Positions 45,495-55,186 are shown, counted from the first letter of the stretch. The stretch: DNA of 64,000 nt from Prevotella sp. (GCA_015060535.1 SUYH01000001.1:93991-157990); one strand, 5' to 3'. The notes: generated from the letters alone by a model not told the origin. Numbers and translations are program-made.

Positions 45495-46454
45495 ATGAGA
45501 CTATCGTGGATTGATTACGCTAAGGTAATATGTATTTATTTGATGGTAGTATGTCATGCTGGACTGAAAGGAATGGGCGACAACTTAATTTATCAGTTCC
45601 ACATACTGGCTTTCTTCATCATAAGTGGATACCTGTTCAGACCGAAGGGGATAAAGAAAGAATTATTGTCCTTTGGCGTTCCTATACTATTCTTTGGAAT
45701 GGTAACTTTGGCTTACCGTTATACACGCTTATTTGTGGCGAGTGGTTTTAACTTATCAGAAGCTCTTGTGGGGGGCAAATTAGTAACACTTAGTGTTTTA
45801 AGAAGTTTTTATATTGCATCAACTCCATCCCTTTTTCAAGGTTGCTGGTTTGTACTAGTATTGTGGATGATGAGATTGTTAATGGAGGTGAAATTTTTTC
45901 GCAAGATTAAGTGTTGGTTATCGGGGGCTTGTTTGCTATATTGTTGCTTTGAGCCTTACATGCAAATACCATCTGTTATGTTCGAGTTGCGTCCATATCA
46001 CCTTCTATCCTCCCTTCCTTTCTTTATAACGGGTATGACAATAAAAGAGCAGGATCTGGATGTAATGAAAGGTAAGTTTGAGACAAAACTGCTACTGTTG
46101 TTTTTGTTCTTTGGCCTAACACTTATTCAAGGTCGTGTGGACTTATACAAATATCACTATGGAATCAGTTATATTGTGTTTTATCTCAATGCAATTATTG
46201 GTAGCTATCTGCTTGTGAATGTGTGCAAGAACATGCCAGAAAAGGAATGGATTAAAACCTTGTCAACAGGCACGTTGCTGATATTGGGTTTGCATGGTAT
46301 TATATTCCATGTCATAAATGATGTGCTTGAATATACTGGGCATACAAATGTTTACTATTCAGTTTTTGTCGGAGTGGCAGTGATGGTTATTTGCTATTAT
46401 CCTATTAAATGGTTAAATACAAAATGTCCCTTATTATTAGGGAAAATACATTAG
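45495..46454 (+). CDS. Second acyltransferase-3-like membrane protein
   Basis: A 319-residue polytopic membrane protein: SWIDYAKVICIYLMVVCHAGLKG (family-type N-terminus with His), YQFHILAFFIISGYLFRPKG, SLFQGCWFVLVLWMMRLLM, and LLILGLHGIIFHVI near the end. It belongs to the acyltransferase 3/OafA-WecH superfamily. It follows the first acyltransferase by 10 bp. Substrate unknown; likely the repeat unit of the polymer made by this locus. Confidence 0.85.
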   Translation: MRLSWIDYAKVICIYLMVVCHAGLKGMGDNLIYQFHILAFFIISGYLFRPKGIKKELLSFGVPILFFGMVTLAYRYTRLFVASGFNLSEALVGGKLVTLSVLRSFYIASTPSLFQGCWFVLVLWMMRLLMEVKFFRKIKCWLSGACLLYCCFEPYMQIPSVMFELRPYHLLSSLPFFITGMTIKEQDLDVMKGKFETKLLLLFLFFGLTLIQGRVDLYKYHYGISYIVFYLNAIIGSYLLVNVCKNMPEKEWIKTLSTGTLLILGLHGIIFHVINDVLEYTGHTNVYYSVFVGVAVMVICYYPIKWLNTKCPLLLGKIH

Positions 46455-46479
46455 AATATCAATATAATATTCAAAAAAC

Positions 46480-46905
46480 ATGGAAGAAAAGAAGATAGTT
46501 ATTGGCTATACAACAGGAGTCTATGACATGTTTCATATAGGGCATCTCAATATTCTTCGCAGAGCCAAAGAACAATGTGATTATCTTGTAGTGGGTGTTA
46601 CAACAGATGAGTTAAGCTACCAACGAAAGAAAAAGTACCCCATTATCTGTGAAAAGGATAGAATGGAGATTGTTGCAGCCATTCGTTATGTCGATAAAGT
46701 GGTGCCGCAAGCCAATATGGACAAGATAACAGCTGTGAAGGAGGTTGGCGCCAATGTCGTGTTTGTAGGTTCTGATTGGAAGGGTACTGATGCCTGGAAC
46801 CGGTATGAAAAAGAGTTTGCGGAAGTGGGGTGCAAGGTTATATATCTTGATCATACAGAAGGCATTTCTTCTACTATATTAAGGGATAAACTCAATCAGT
46901 GGTGA
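46480..46905 (+). CDS. Glycerol-3-phosphate cytidylyltransferase (TagD-like)
   Basis: A 141-residue nucleotidyltransferase: TTGVYDMFHIGHLNILRRAKEQCDYLVVGV holds the HxGH site, and EGISSTILRDKL is the conserved C-terminal ISST motif. TagD makes CDP-glycerol from CTP and glycerol-3-phosphate. Length and motifs match. The genes after it, LicD and a CDP-glycerol-type transferase, support a glycerol-phosphate or related alditol-phosphate donor. The TGA overlaps the next ATG. Confidence 0.88.
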   Translation: MEEKKIVIGYTTGVYDMFHIGHLNILRRAKEQCDYLVVGVTTDELSYQRKKKYPIICEKDRMEIVAAIRYVDKVVPQANMDKITAVKEVGANVVFVGSDWKGTDAWNRYEKEFAEVGCKVIYLDHTEGISSTILRDKLNQW

Positions 46906-47717
46906 TGGAACACAATGAATATATCAAGAGAATCCATGAGGAAATTCTCAAAGTAATGGATGAAATTGATAGGATATGCCGCGATCAGGGGCTGCAATAC
47001 TATCTGATAGGAGGAACACTTTTAGGAGCAGTGCGCCATGGGGGGTTTATTCCATGGGATGATGATTTGGATATAGCTATGCCTCGCGAGGATTATGAGA
47101 CTTTTTTGGCTATTTGTCCCAGCGTGCTGCCACCTTATTTAAAAATAGGTTCGGCACGCTATGATTCAAACTATCATCGTTTATTCTCTAAGGTGTATAA
47201 TGTAAACACACGCTTTGTAGAACATGTAGGGGAAAAGGAAACTAATATGGGTATTTTTGTGGATATATTTCCTTTGGACCTTTCTGACGGTTATTCTAAA
47301 AGTTTGGAACGTCGAAAATGGTTTGTAAAGAAATGTTCTGTAATGCTTTCGAGTAAGGCATACCCTGGACAACTGCATGGGATTAAAAAAATAATAGTAA
47401 ACTCTTTGTCCTCAAAGAAGATTTTGAGAATGGCCGAGTATGTCATGCAACATCCTAAAAGCAAAAACAAAAAATTCACCTCCAATTTTACCTCACACTA
47501 CGATATTAAGAGACAGACTATGCTGTCAGAGTATTTCGGAAGAGGTAGAGTACTAAGCTTTAACGGTCGGGAATATATGGTTCCGTCAGATTATAAGGCA
47601 GTGTTAACCTCAATATTCGGGAAGAACTATATGCAGGTGCCACCGAAAGAAAAACAGATAACCCACCATCCTTCATTAGTAAAGTTCTCAGACGGGACTG
47701 AAGCGAAATTTAGCTAG
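46905..47717 (+). CDS. LicD-family phosphotransferase
   Basis: About 270 residues. The LicD core is clear: QYYLIGGTLLGAVRHGGFIPWDDDLDIAMPREDYETF (G-G-T-L-L-G-A-x-R-H and the W-D-D-D-x-D metal site), with FVDIFPLD further on. LicD enzymes transfer phosphocholine or other phospho-alditol groups from CDP-activated donors onto glycans. The neighbouring TagD-like gene suggests CDP-glycerol as donor. The ATG at 46905 overlaps the previous stop; two GTG codons just before it are in frame. Confidence 0.9.
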   Translation: MEHNEYIKRIHEEILKVMDEIDRICRDQGLQYYLIGGTLLGAVRHGGFIPWDDDLDIAMPREDYETFLAICPSVLPPYLKIGSARYDSNYHRLFSKVYNVNTRFVEHVGEKETNMGIFVDIFPLDLSDGYSKSLERRKWFVKKCSVMLSSKAYPGQLHGIKKIIVNSLSSKKILRMAEYVMQHPKSKNKKFTSNFTSHYDIKRQTMLSEYFGRGRVLSFNGREYMVPSDYKAVLTSIFGKNYMQVPPKEKQITHHPSLVKFSDGTEAKFS

Positions 47718-47718
47718 T

Positions 47719-48921
47719 ATGAAAAACAAACTGATGCAAATTGTTGGACCGACGTTCCAAATGCTTGCTGCATATACTGTATTGCACCTATTCAAGCGAT
47801 CTTTATTAAGGATGAATATCTGGACTGTGGGCGAAAAGAAAACAGAGGCTCGTGACAACGGGTATCATTTTTTTAATTATGTACATAAGAATCATCCGGA
47901 AGTTAATATATATTATATTATAGCCAAGGGGGCTCCGGACGAAAAGAAACTGCCTGCTGACAGAGTTGTGCATTTTGGTACTTTCATGCATAAGTTGTAT
48001 TGCCTGGCTGCCATAAACTGTATAGGCGGTCAAGCGCATGCCAATAAGCCGTATTATAACATCCCAGCGATGAAACGTGTCTATGACCGGCTGAAAAGAA
48101 AAAGTCAGAAACTGATATGGATTAGTCATGGCGTGAGAAAAGACAAAATTGATGCTTTCAGTCCGAAAGTGACGAATTACTCGCTGTTTACGGTTGCTAC
48201 ACAAACTGAATATAAGTATTATACAAAACAATTTGAAATACCCGAAAATAAGATAGCTTTAACAGGTCTTTGTCGGTTTGATAATTTGCATCAGTTTAAG
48301 ACGAAACGTCAGATACTTGTCATGCCTACTTTCCGATCATGGTTAAAACCCAGAGACACGTCTTTAGATGAAGTAACGAAGGAGCAGGCGGAACTATTTA
48401 CATCTTCACCGTTCTTCCATTATTATTTTGAATTACTTACTAATAAAAGGCTGCATCAATTATTGGAGAAGGATAATATACAACTGATATTTTATCTTCA
48501 TTACAGCTTTCAAGCTTATCGAAGGCTATTTCGCGGTGTTAATCATCCAAACATTTTGATTGCAGGCCGCAATGATTATGATGTGCAGGCCTTACTTAAA
48601 GAATCCCTGTTACTAGTGACCGACTACTCATCCGTTTTCTTCGATTTCTGCTATATGAAGAAGCCTGTGATTTATTATCAATTTGATCAAGACGAATACC
48701 GCAGCAAACACTATAAAGAGGGCTATTGGTCATATGAACGCGATGGTTTTGGACCTGTGTTAAAAGAATGCAAAGACGTGGTGAATGAGATTGAGGATGT
48801 TGTTAAAAGTAGTTTTGTGCTGTCTCCGGAGTATAAAAAGAAAGCAGACGAATTCTTCGTTCCTTATGACAATAATAATTGCAAGCGCCTATATGAGGCC
48901 ATCATTAATCTGAAAAACTAA
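47719..48921 (+). CDS. CDP-glycerol glycerophosphotransferase family protein (TagB/TagF-like)
   Basis: A 400-residue GT-B transferase of the CDP-glycerol:poly(glycerophosphate) family. Landmarks are WISHGVRKDKI, VMPTFRSWLKP, IFYLHYSFQ and the donor-site block LLVTDYSSVFFDFCYMKKPVIYYQFDQDEYRS...GYWSYERDGFGPV. It probably adds glycerol-phosphate to the capsular repeat. It has no N-terminal glycosyltransferase domain, so it is TagB-like in size. The stop overlaps the next ATG (TAATG). Confidence 0.9.
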   Translation: MKNKLMQIVGPTFQMLAAYTVLHLFKRSLLRMNIWTVGEKKTEARDNGYHFFNYVHKNHPEVNIYYIIAKGAPDEKKLPADRVVHFGTFMHKLYCLAAINCIGGQAHANKPYYNIPAMKRVYDRLKRKSQKLIWISHGVRKDKIDAFSPKVTNYSLFTVATQTEYKYYTKQFEIPENKIALTGLCRFDNLHQFKTKRQILVMPTFRSWLKPRDTSLDEVTKEQAELFTSSPFFHYYFELLTNKRLHQLLEKDNIQLIFYLHYSFQAYRRLFRGVNHPNILIAGRNDYDVQALLKESLLLVTDYSSVFFDFCYMKKPVIYYQFDQDEYRSKHYKEGYWSYERDGFGPVLKECKDVVNEIEDVVKSSFVLSPEYKKKADEFFVPYDNNNCKRLYEAIINLKN

Positions 48922-49862
48922 TGAAAGTAACAAGAAACTTGCTCAAAAACAGTTCTACTCTGTATTATTTATATTTCAGAGTAAACTTCCTGTTGAAATA
49001 TGAGATACCTGCCCGCATAATGGGAGATCGGTTCTATGTGGTAAAGAAATACACCAAACGTTTTGGCTTTGCTCCCAATCTGAAGGCTCCTATACGACTA
49101 ACGGAAAAGATGCAGGTGCTGAAGTTAAAAGATCATAATGATGTGTACACTCTTTATGCTGACAAGTATAGAGTGCGTGAATTTATTGGTGCAACATTTG
49201 GTGAGGATATATTGATACCATTGGTCTATGATACGGCAAACTGGCGCAACCTTCGACCTGAGAATTTGCCTAATACTCCCTGTGTGATAAAAGCTAATAC
49301 GGGTTGCGGCACCTATCAAATTATCAAGGACATGAGCAAGGTGAATTGGAATTTACTGCGCGGAAAAGCTCGCGTATGGGTGACCAATAACCATTATTAT
49401 AAGTCACAGGAATGGCAGTATAAGAATATTAAACCACATTACATAGTAGAACAACTTTTACAGCCAAAAGACGGGTTCTTCCCCAATGATTACAAATTGT
49501 TTTATGTGGGCGGCGAGTTGCAATTTATTCATGTGTCAGTAAATGGAGACAGAACAAATCGTTATAAAATAGAATATGACCCAGAATGGAAACCTTTAAA
49601 CTTTTCCTGGGAAAAACGGATAACCAGTGGGGAGTATCATCGCGGTAAAGAAGTACCACGCCCTGAGACTTTTGAACGTATGAAAGAAATAGGCAGTGTT
49701 ATCGCAAAGGATATGCCTCAAGTCAGGGTGGATTTCTATGATGTAGATGGAAAGCTTTATTTTGGTGAAATAACAATGTGTCATGGTTCAGGAATGAATA
49801 TTTTCATACCTGACGAATACGATATTTATTTCGGAGCAAAATTAACGCTACCGGCTTATTAA
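48921..49862 (+). CDS. TupA-like ATP-grasp protein
   Basis: A 313-residue protein matching the TupA-like ATP-grasp family: LTEKMQVLKLKDHNDVYTLYADKYRVREFIG, CVIKANTGCGTYQIIKDMSKVN, YIVEQLL, DYKLFYVGGELQFIHVSVNGDR, and MPQVRVDFYDVDGKLYFGEITMCHGSGM with the metal-binding acidic residues. Members ligate amino acids to uronic acids or other carboxylates of surface polymers (teichuronopeptide in Bacillus). In this locus it suggests an amide-linked substituent. Substrate unknown. Confidence 0.85.
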   Translation: MKVTRNLLKNSSTLYYLYFRVNFLLKYEIPARIMGDRFYVVKKYTKRFGFAPNLKAPIRLTEKMQVLKLKDHNDVYTLYADKYRVREFIGATFGEDILIPLVYDTANWRNLRPENLPNTPCVIKANTGCGTYQIIKDMSKVNWNLLRGKARVWVTNNHYYKSQEWQYKNIKPHYIVEQLLQPKDGFFPNDYKLFYVGGELQFIHVSVNGDRTNRYKIEYDPEWKPLNFSWEKRITSGEYHRGKEVPRPETFERMKEIGSVIAKDMPQVRVDFYDVDGKLYFGEITMCHGSGMNIFIPDEYDIYFGAKLTLPAY

Positions 49863-49865
49863 TTT

Positions 49866-51323
49866 ATGGCAGAACAAAATATACAAAAGAAGTTGGCTTC
49901 TGGATTGGTTTGGACATTTGCAGAGAGTGCATCTGCAAAGATAGTCAACTTCCTTGTGACTTTGGTACTGGCACGTTTACTGATGCCAGCAGAATACGGA
50001 ACGGTAGCCATCGTAAATGTGGTCATTGCTTTTCTAGATGTCATCGTTATCAGTGGAATGGGGTCTGCTCTAGTACAGAAGAAAGACTCTGACTCGTTGG
50101 ATTTTTCCACCATAACGTGGTTTAGTTTAGGGATTGCCGTAGTTCTTTATGCTCTACTCTTTGTAGGTGCACCAGCAATAGCCAATTTCTTTAATTCACT
50201 TGACCTGGTACTCATTTTGCGTGTGATGGGAATAAGACTCTTCTTGTCCGCAATTAATTCCGTCCAGCAGGCGTATGTGTCAAAGCACTTGATGTTTAAA
50301 AAGTTCTTTTATGCTACCATGATAGGAACATTGGTTTCTGCTACTGTGAGTATCTATTTGGCATATAAAGGATGGGGTGTGTGGGCTTTGGTAGTGCAAC
50401 AACTACTTTATAGTATCATTAACACATTAGTTATTAAACTAATAATTGATTGGAAGTTAGAGTTTCAATTTTCATTTGAACGTTTAAAGGGACTATTCTC
50501 ATTTGGTTGGAAATTACTTTTCTCTTCATTACTGGACACTCTGTATGACGAAATTGTTAGTTTGTCGATAGGTAAAAAGTATACGAAAGCTGATTTGGCT
50601 TATTACGATAAGGGTAAACAGATTCCTGCGACAATATCTTCTGTGGTAATGCACTCAATGAATAAGGCGTTGTTTCCAACAATGTCTAAGGTCCAAAATA
50701 AAATAGAACAAGTTAAATCCTTAGCGCGCAACAACACAAGAGTAACGGCTATGATAATGTATCCAATACTGGTATACTTTATTGTAACAGCTCATGATTT
50801 GATATGTTTTTTATTTACTGATAAATGGGCGGAAGCTTCTTTTTATATTCAAGTATTATCTGTATTCTATCTTATTAAACCTTTTTCTGCAATCAATCTT
50901 TCTATAACTAAAGCGTTAGGTCGTAGTGACATCTTGTTACGAAACAACCTGATTAGAAAAATAATGGGCATTGGTGTAATATTAGTGATGGTTTTTATGT
51001 TTGACTCTCCTAAATATGTTGTAAGCGGTGTTCTTATTACTGGAGTCCTTGATGTTATTATCAATATGATGCCCAACAAGAGACTTATTAACTACAGTGT
51101 TTGGACCCAGATTAAAGATACGTTGCCATTTTTGTTCATTTCTCTTTTTTTAGGTTGGATTATTTATCCTTTTGTTAAAATTGTTGACGCTCGAGGGCTG
51201 TGTCTTATATTGCAAGCATTTGTTTTCTTTGTTCTTTATATTGTGTTATTGGTAGTTACAAAAAATAAAACGTTTTGTAGTTTTAAGGGGTATGTATTGC
51301 AATTAATAAGAAAGAAGGCTTGA
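49866..51323 (+). CDS. wzx: Wzx-type polysaccharide flippase (MOP superfamily)
   Basis: A 485-residue membrane protein with about 14 hydrophobic segments. The N-terminus LASGLVWTFAESASAKIVNFLVTLVLARLLMPAEYGTVAIVNVVIAFLDVI is typical of WzxC/TuaB-like lipid-linked oligosaccharide flippases. It moves undecaprenyl-linked repeat units across the inner membrane. It is the only flippase in the locus, and it pairs with the Wzy-like gene next to it. Confidence 0.92.
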   Translation: MAEQNIQKKLASGLVWTFAESASAKIVNFLVTLVLARLLMPAEYGTVAIVNVVIAFLDVIVISGMGSALVQKKDSDSLDFSTITWFSLGIAVVLYALLFVGAPAIANFFNSLDLVLILRVMGIRLFLSAINSVQQAYVSKHLMFKKFFYATMIGTLVSATVSIYLAYKGWGVWALVVQQLLYSIINTLVIKLIIDWKLEFQFSFERLKGLFSFGWKLLFSSLLDTLYDEIVSLSIGKKYTKADLAYYDKGKQIPATISSVVMHSMNKALFPTMSKVQNKIEQVKSLARNNTRVTAMIMYPILVYFIVTAHDLICFLFTDKWAEASFYIQVLSVFYLIKPFSAINLSITKALGRSDILLRNNLIRKIMGIGVILVMVFMFDSPKYVVSGVLITGVLDVIINMMPNKRLINYSVWTQIKDTLPFLFISLFLGWIIYPFVKIVDARGLCLILQAFVFFVLYIVLLVVTKNKTFCSFKGYVLQLIRKKA

Positions 51324-51366
51324 GGTCGGAACAGACATGGTATATAACTACAACAATGAGTACTAA

Positions 51367-52479
51367 ATGGAAGAAATAACTATATTTAAGGGCTTATTTG
51401 ATTTAGCGTTATGGTTTTGTATCTATAGGGTACTTTTACCGGCATTTAAATTTCCCTATCGTCTAAAGCGATCAAATAGGATTATTGGAATGTTTTTAAT
51501 CTTATTGTTTTGTCTTTACCCGTTTTGGGGTGGGGATTATTATCATTATAGGGATTCTTTTGAATTTATTAAATCTGGCGGTTATAATCATTTTGAAGAT
51601 ATATATGGCTGGATAATAACAAACCTAGCGTATTCATATACATTTTTCCGTTTGATTATTTGGGGTAGTGCTCTTACGTTACTATTTTTATCGTATAGGC
51701 GTGTTGGTATGAACCCAGACATGACGCTCTATTTATTTGGTGTCCTCTTTGTTATTAGATTCTCATATGCTAGAGTTTCTTTGGCTATGGCAATAATTCT
51801 TTTAGGATTAACATTCGTTTATAAACCAATCAAGAAATTCAAAGTTATTTCTTATATATTAGGTTTGGCTATTATTGGTAGTTCTATTTTTTTTCACAGA
51901 TCTGCTGTGATAGGAATTATGGCTGCTATTGTAACGCTGTTTTTAATGAAAAACAGTCGTTGGAAAATAATAGCCATTGCATTATTAATGCCTTTAGCCA
52001 CTTTCATTGTTTCATATTTTCTGGGAAGTATGCTCAATATGAGTTTTGAAACATACGATGCATCTCTTGATGGTAAAATTGAGAATTACTTAACAAATAC
52101 TGTATCAGAAAGAGGTATAGCGGTTAAGATTCAAACATTCCTTATGCAAACACCGATGTATTTATCTGCGTTATTATGTGCTATTCTAGCAATAAAAAAT
52201 AAAATAGAAGAGTTTACTACGGTAGAACGCGCGTTTGCTTATTATGTATTTGTGATAATGCTTGTTTCTTTTGGTTTATCTTTTGGGGTTGGATATGAAA
52301 CATCTGTTCTGGCGCATAGAACGATGTATTTTGCAATGCCAGCCAATGCCGTTTTCCTTATGACAGTTAAAACAAGAAAAGCGTACCCTCAATTTTTTAA
52401 AATTATATATTATTTTGCTTTTGCGGCTTCATTGTATGCTCTGTTGTATTCAACATATATGGGATATAACAGAATGTAA
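51367..52479 (+). CDS. wzy: EpsG/Wzy-type polysaccharide polymerase
   Basis: A 370-residue protein with about ten transmembrane helices and strongly AT-rich codons. LFCLYPFWGGDYYHYRDSFEFIKSGGYNHFEDIYGWIITNL near residue 55 and FFHRSAVIGIMAAIVTLFLMK near residue 180 resemble the EpsG family of O-antigen/capsule polymerases. It would join repeat units in the periplasm. Base composition is lower in GC than the flanking cob region, as is usual for polymerase genes. Confidence 0.85.
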   Translation: MEEITIFKGLFDLALWFCIYRVLLPAFKFPYRLKRSNRIIGMFLILLFCLYPFWGGDYYHYRDSFEFIKSGGYNHFEDIYGWIITNLAYSYTFFRLIIWGSALTLLFLSYRRVGMNPDMTLYLFGVLFVIRFSYARVSLAMAIILLGLTFVYKPIKKFKVISYILGLAIIGSSIFFHRSAVIGIMAAIVTLFLMKNSRWKIIAIALLMPLATFIVSYFLGSMLNMSFETYDASLDGKIENYLTNTVSERGIAVKIQTFLMQTPMYLSALLCAILAIKNKIEEFTTVERAFAYYVFVIMLVSFGLSFGVGYETSVLAHRTMYFAMPANAVFLMTVKTRKAYPQFFKIIYYFAFAASLYALLYSTYMGYNRM

Positions 52480-52492
52480 ATCAAAAGAAAAA

Positions 52493-53452
52493 ATGACACT
52501 ATCAATAATATTAACAGTATATAATAAAGCTTCTTTTCTTCCAAAGGCTTTTGAATCATTATTGCGTCAATTAGAAACAGATGGGGATGAATATGAAGTT
52601 GTGGTAGTCAATGATGGCTCTACTGATGATTCATTGGTGGTAATAGAACACTATGCTTCGAATTATTCCAGAATAAGAGTAGTATCGCAGAACAACTTAG
52701 GTCTTTCAATGGCAAGGAACAATGGGACGAAAGCTGCGAATGGTGATTATGTTTGGTATGTTGATGCAGATGATGTTATATCCCCCTATTCCGTTAGATA
52801 TATATGCGATGCGACAGCGTCTCGGCCAGACGTTATCCCCATTTATGCCAAAACCGAAGGAGAGGAAATAATAAGGAATTATGTACCCAAATCCGCACAA
52901 ACAGGGCGAGAGGTTCTTTTATCTGGTAAGTGGTTGGCTTGTGGAGTGTTTAATGTTTTTAGGCGAAGTTTTTTGCTAAACAACAACCTAAATTTTTTCC
53001 CGGGAATTTATCATGAAGATTCAGAATTCACTCCTAGAGTGTTGTACTTGGCAAAGAAAGTTGTTGTAGTTCCAGAGGTTCTTTACACGGTTATACATGA
53101 GCCAAACTCTATAACTCAAGTGCCTCGTCCAAAGAGAGCATTTGATTGTCTGATTGTTGCTGAAAGATTGAAATCTTTCATTGAATCTCAAATGATTACA
53201 GATCCTGCAGTTTTGCGCATTTTTTATAATTATATTTCAAGTGTAATTAATGGTGCATTGAAAGTCATAGTGCAAAATTCTGCTGAAGACCAGGTTCGGT
53301 TTAACAAAATACTCCATAGTAAGCCATCTTTATTGCAAATTTTTTTTAAGACGGGTGTAACTAGATATATAATTGAAGGATATTTGTTCAAACTATTTCC
53401 GGAACGATATACGTTAATATATAGTTTGATGAAAAAGCTGTATCAACGATAA
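52493..53452 (+). CDS. Glycosyltransferase family 2
   Basis: 319 residues. GT2 core: LSIILTVYNKASFLPKAFESLL, VVVNDGSTDDSLVVIEHYA, NLGLSMARNNGTKAANGDYVWYVDADDVISP (D-A-D-D metal site). The C-terminal half is helical with a basic end and no membrane domain. An earlier in-frame start (52415) would run inside the polymerase gene; the ATG at 52493 restores the family N-terminus. Acceptor and donor sugars cannot be read from sequence. Confidence 0.92.
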   Translation: MTLSIILTVYNKASFLPKAFESLLRQLETDGDEYEVVVVNDGSTDDSLVVIEHYASNYSRIRVVSQNNLGLSMARNNGTKAANGDYVWYVDADDVISPYSVRYICDATASRPDVIPIYAKTEGEEIIRNYVPKSAQTGREVLLSGKWLACGVFNVFRRSFLLNNNLNFFPGIYHEDSEFTPRVLYLAKKVVVVPEVLYTVIHEPNSITQVPRPKRAFDCLIVAERLKSFIESQMITDPAVLRIFYNYISSVINGALKVIVQNSAEDQVRFNKILHSKPSLLQIFFKTGVTRYIIEGYLFKLFPERYTLIYSLMKKLYQR

Positions 53453-53464
53453 TTTGGTCCCCAA

Positions 53465-55186
53465 ATGAGTATTTTACATATAGCAAGTGATTTTAGTAAT
53501 ACAAAGGTACACTCAAATCTTGTCAGGGAACTAGATAATTTGGGCGTAAGTCAGGTTGTATTCAATCCTATTCGAACAATAAGAAAGGATACTGTAGGGA
53601 AGAACGAGTTCCCAGCACAGCATACACAGTTTGTATATGCTGTTGTGGTGAAGCCCTACCATCATTTTATGTATCATGTAAAGCAGCAATGCCTGTTCCA
53701 TGCATTGCAAAAACGGATTGATGTCACCGATATTAACCTTACCCATGCTGCAACGTTGATGACCGACGGTGGTGTGGCGTATAAGCTTTATAAGAAATAT
53801 CATATTCCGTATGTTGTATCTTTGAGGAATACGGATATTAATGGTTTCTTAGATAAGATGCCCCACACTTGGCATGATGCACGGAAGATATTGCTAAACG
53901 CAAAAAGGATATTCTTTATCTCTCAGGGGTTGAAGGAAAAGTTTGAAAACCATAAGGTGATAAGATCTATTCTTCCACAAATTGAGGATAAATTTGTGCT
54001 GATGCCTAATGGGATAGATGATTATTTCATTTCGAACGTAAGGAAAGATCAAAGGACGGGGCATGGCATTATTTACATTGGTGATTTCTCGAACAACAAA
54101 AATGTACTAAGATTAGGGAAAGCCATTTTACAACTACGTGATGAGAAAGGGCTGGAAGATGTAAAGCTTACTCTTGTGGGTGGAGGATGTAACGAGGATG
54201 ATAGCGTTGAAAGGTTGCTTACAGAGCACCCCGAAGCGTTCAATTTTGTGGGTAAGGTTTATGACAAAGCAAAGCTCTGTGAATTGTTGGGTGCGAATAG
54301 GGTATTTGCCATGCCTAGTATCAATGAAACCTTTGGGCTTGTTTATCTTGAAGCGTTATCCCAAAATCTTCCAGTTCTCTATACCAAAGGGCAAGGCATT
54401 GACGGATTGTTTGATGAAACGATAGGCGTTGGAGTGAATCCATTGTCTATATCAGAAATGAAGGACGCCCTGAAGGACATGTTGCAGAAAACAGATAAAT
54501 ACAGTAACAATTGTATTGATTTCAATGCTTTCAAGTGGGCCTCGATTGCTGTAAAGTATCGAGAATATTATAGAGAATTATTGGGTTGTGCCATTGTAAA
54601 GCCATCGTTACTGACCGGTTTTAAGCGAGTTGTTGAGTACGGGGCAAACCTTAAGTATTGGTTTAGGGCAAATAAAATTAATAGGACAGCACATATTGGT
54701 AAGAATACCCATTTGCGAGGATGCAAAATAGGTAAGTTTGTTTATATCGGATCAAATTGTGTTTTGAATCATGTAACTATTGGGAATTACTCCTGTATTG
54801 CATCAACAGCGGCAATCGGAGGGATGGAGCATTCGTACTGGTATCCTTCAATATCTCCTGTTTTAAGTAATGAATGTATTTTTGGCCGTGAAACGACTAT
54901 TGGAAATGATGTTTGGATTGGAGCTCATGTCTGCATCAAACAGGGGGTAACAATAGGAGATGGAGCGGTTATAGGAGCAGGCTCGGTGGTGACCAAAGAT
55001 GTGCCGTCTTATACAATTGCCTACGGTATTCCTGCAAAGGTGGTAAAGAAACGTTTCGATAGCGAAGAGAAAGAGAGGCTCGTAATTGAAAGCCGATTCT
55101 GGGAATGTGAACCAGAAGAAGCTAAATCTAAGATAATGCAAATAGAAAATTACGATTATGATAACAGTAATAACACCAACGTATAA
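53465..55186 (+). CDS. Glycosyltransferase (GT4-type) fused to a left-handed beta-helix acetyltransferase
   Basis: 573 residues with two enzymes. Residues 1 to about 380 are a GT-B glycosyltransferase: HIPYVVSLRNTDIN, LMPNGIDDYF, GIIYIGDFSNNKN, VFAMPSINETFGLVYLEALSQNLPVLYTKGQGIDGLF (the E-x7-E donor region). Residues about 410-560 are a hexapeptide-repeat acetyltransferase: NTHLRGCKIGKFVYIGSNCVLNHVTIGNYSCIAS, TIGNDVWIGAHVCIKQGVTIGDGAVIGAGSVVTKDVPSYTIAYGIPAKVVKKRF. The fusion suggests that the sugar added is then acetylated by the same protein. It overlaps the next gene by 29 nt. Confidence 0.9.
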   Translation: MSILHIASDFSNTKVHSNLVRELDNLGVSQVVFNPIRTIRKDTVGKNEFPAQHTQFVYAVVVKPYHHFMYHVKQQCLFHALQKRIDVTDINLTHAATLMTDGGVAYKLYKKYHIPYVVSLRNTDINGFLDKMPHTWHDARKILLNAKRIFFISQGLKEKFENHKVIRSILPQIEDKFVLMPNGIDDYFISNVRKDQRTGHGIIYIGDFSNNKNVLRLGKAILQLRDEKGLEDVKLTLVGGGCNEDDSVERLLTEHPEAFNFVGKVYDKAKLCELLGANRVFAMPSINETFGLVYLEALSQNLPVLYTKGQGIDGLFDETIGVGVNPLSISEMKDALKDMLQKTDKYSNNCIDFNAFKWASIAVKYREYYRELLGCAIVKPSLLTGFKRVVEYGANLKYWFRANKINRTAHIGKNTHLRGCKIGKFVYIGSNCVLNHVTIGNYSCIASTAAIGGMEHSYWYPSISPVLSNECIFGRETTIGNDVWIGAHVCIKQGVTIGDGAVIGAGSVVTKDVPSYTIAYGIPAKVVKKRFDSEEKERLVIESRFWECEPEEAKSKIMQIENYDYDNSNNTNV

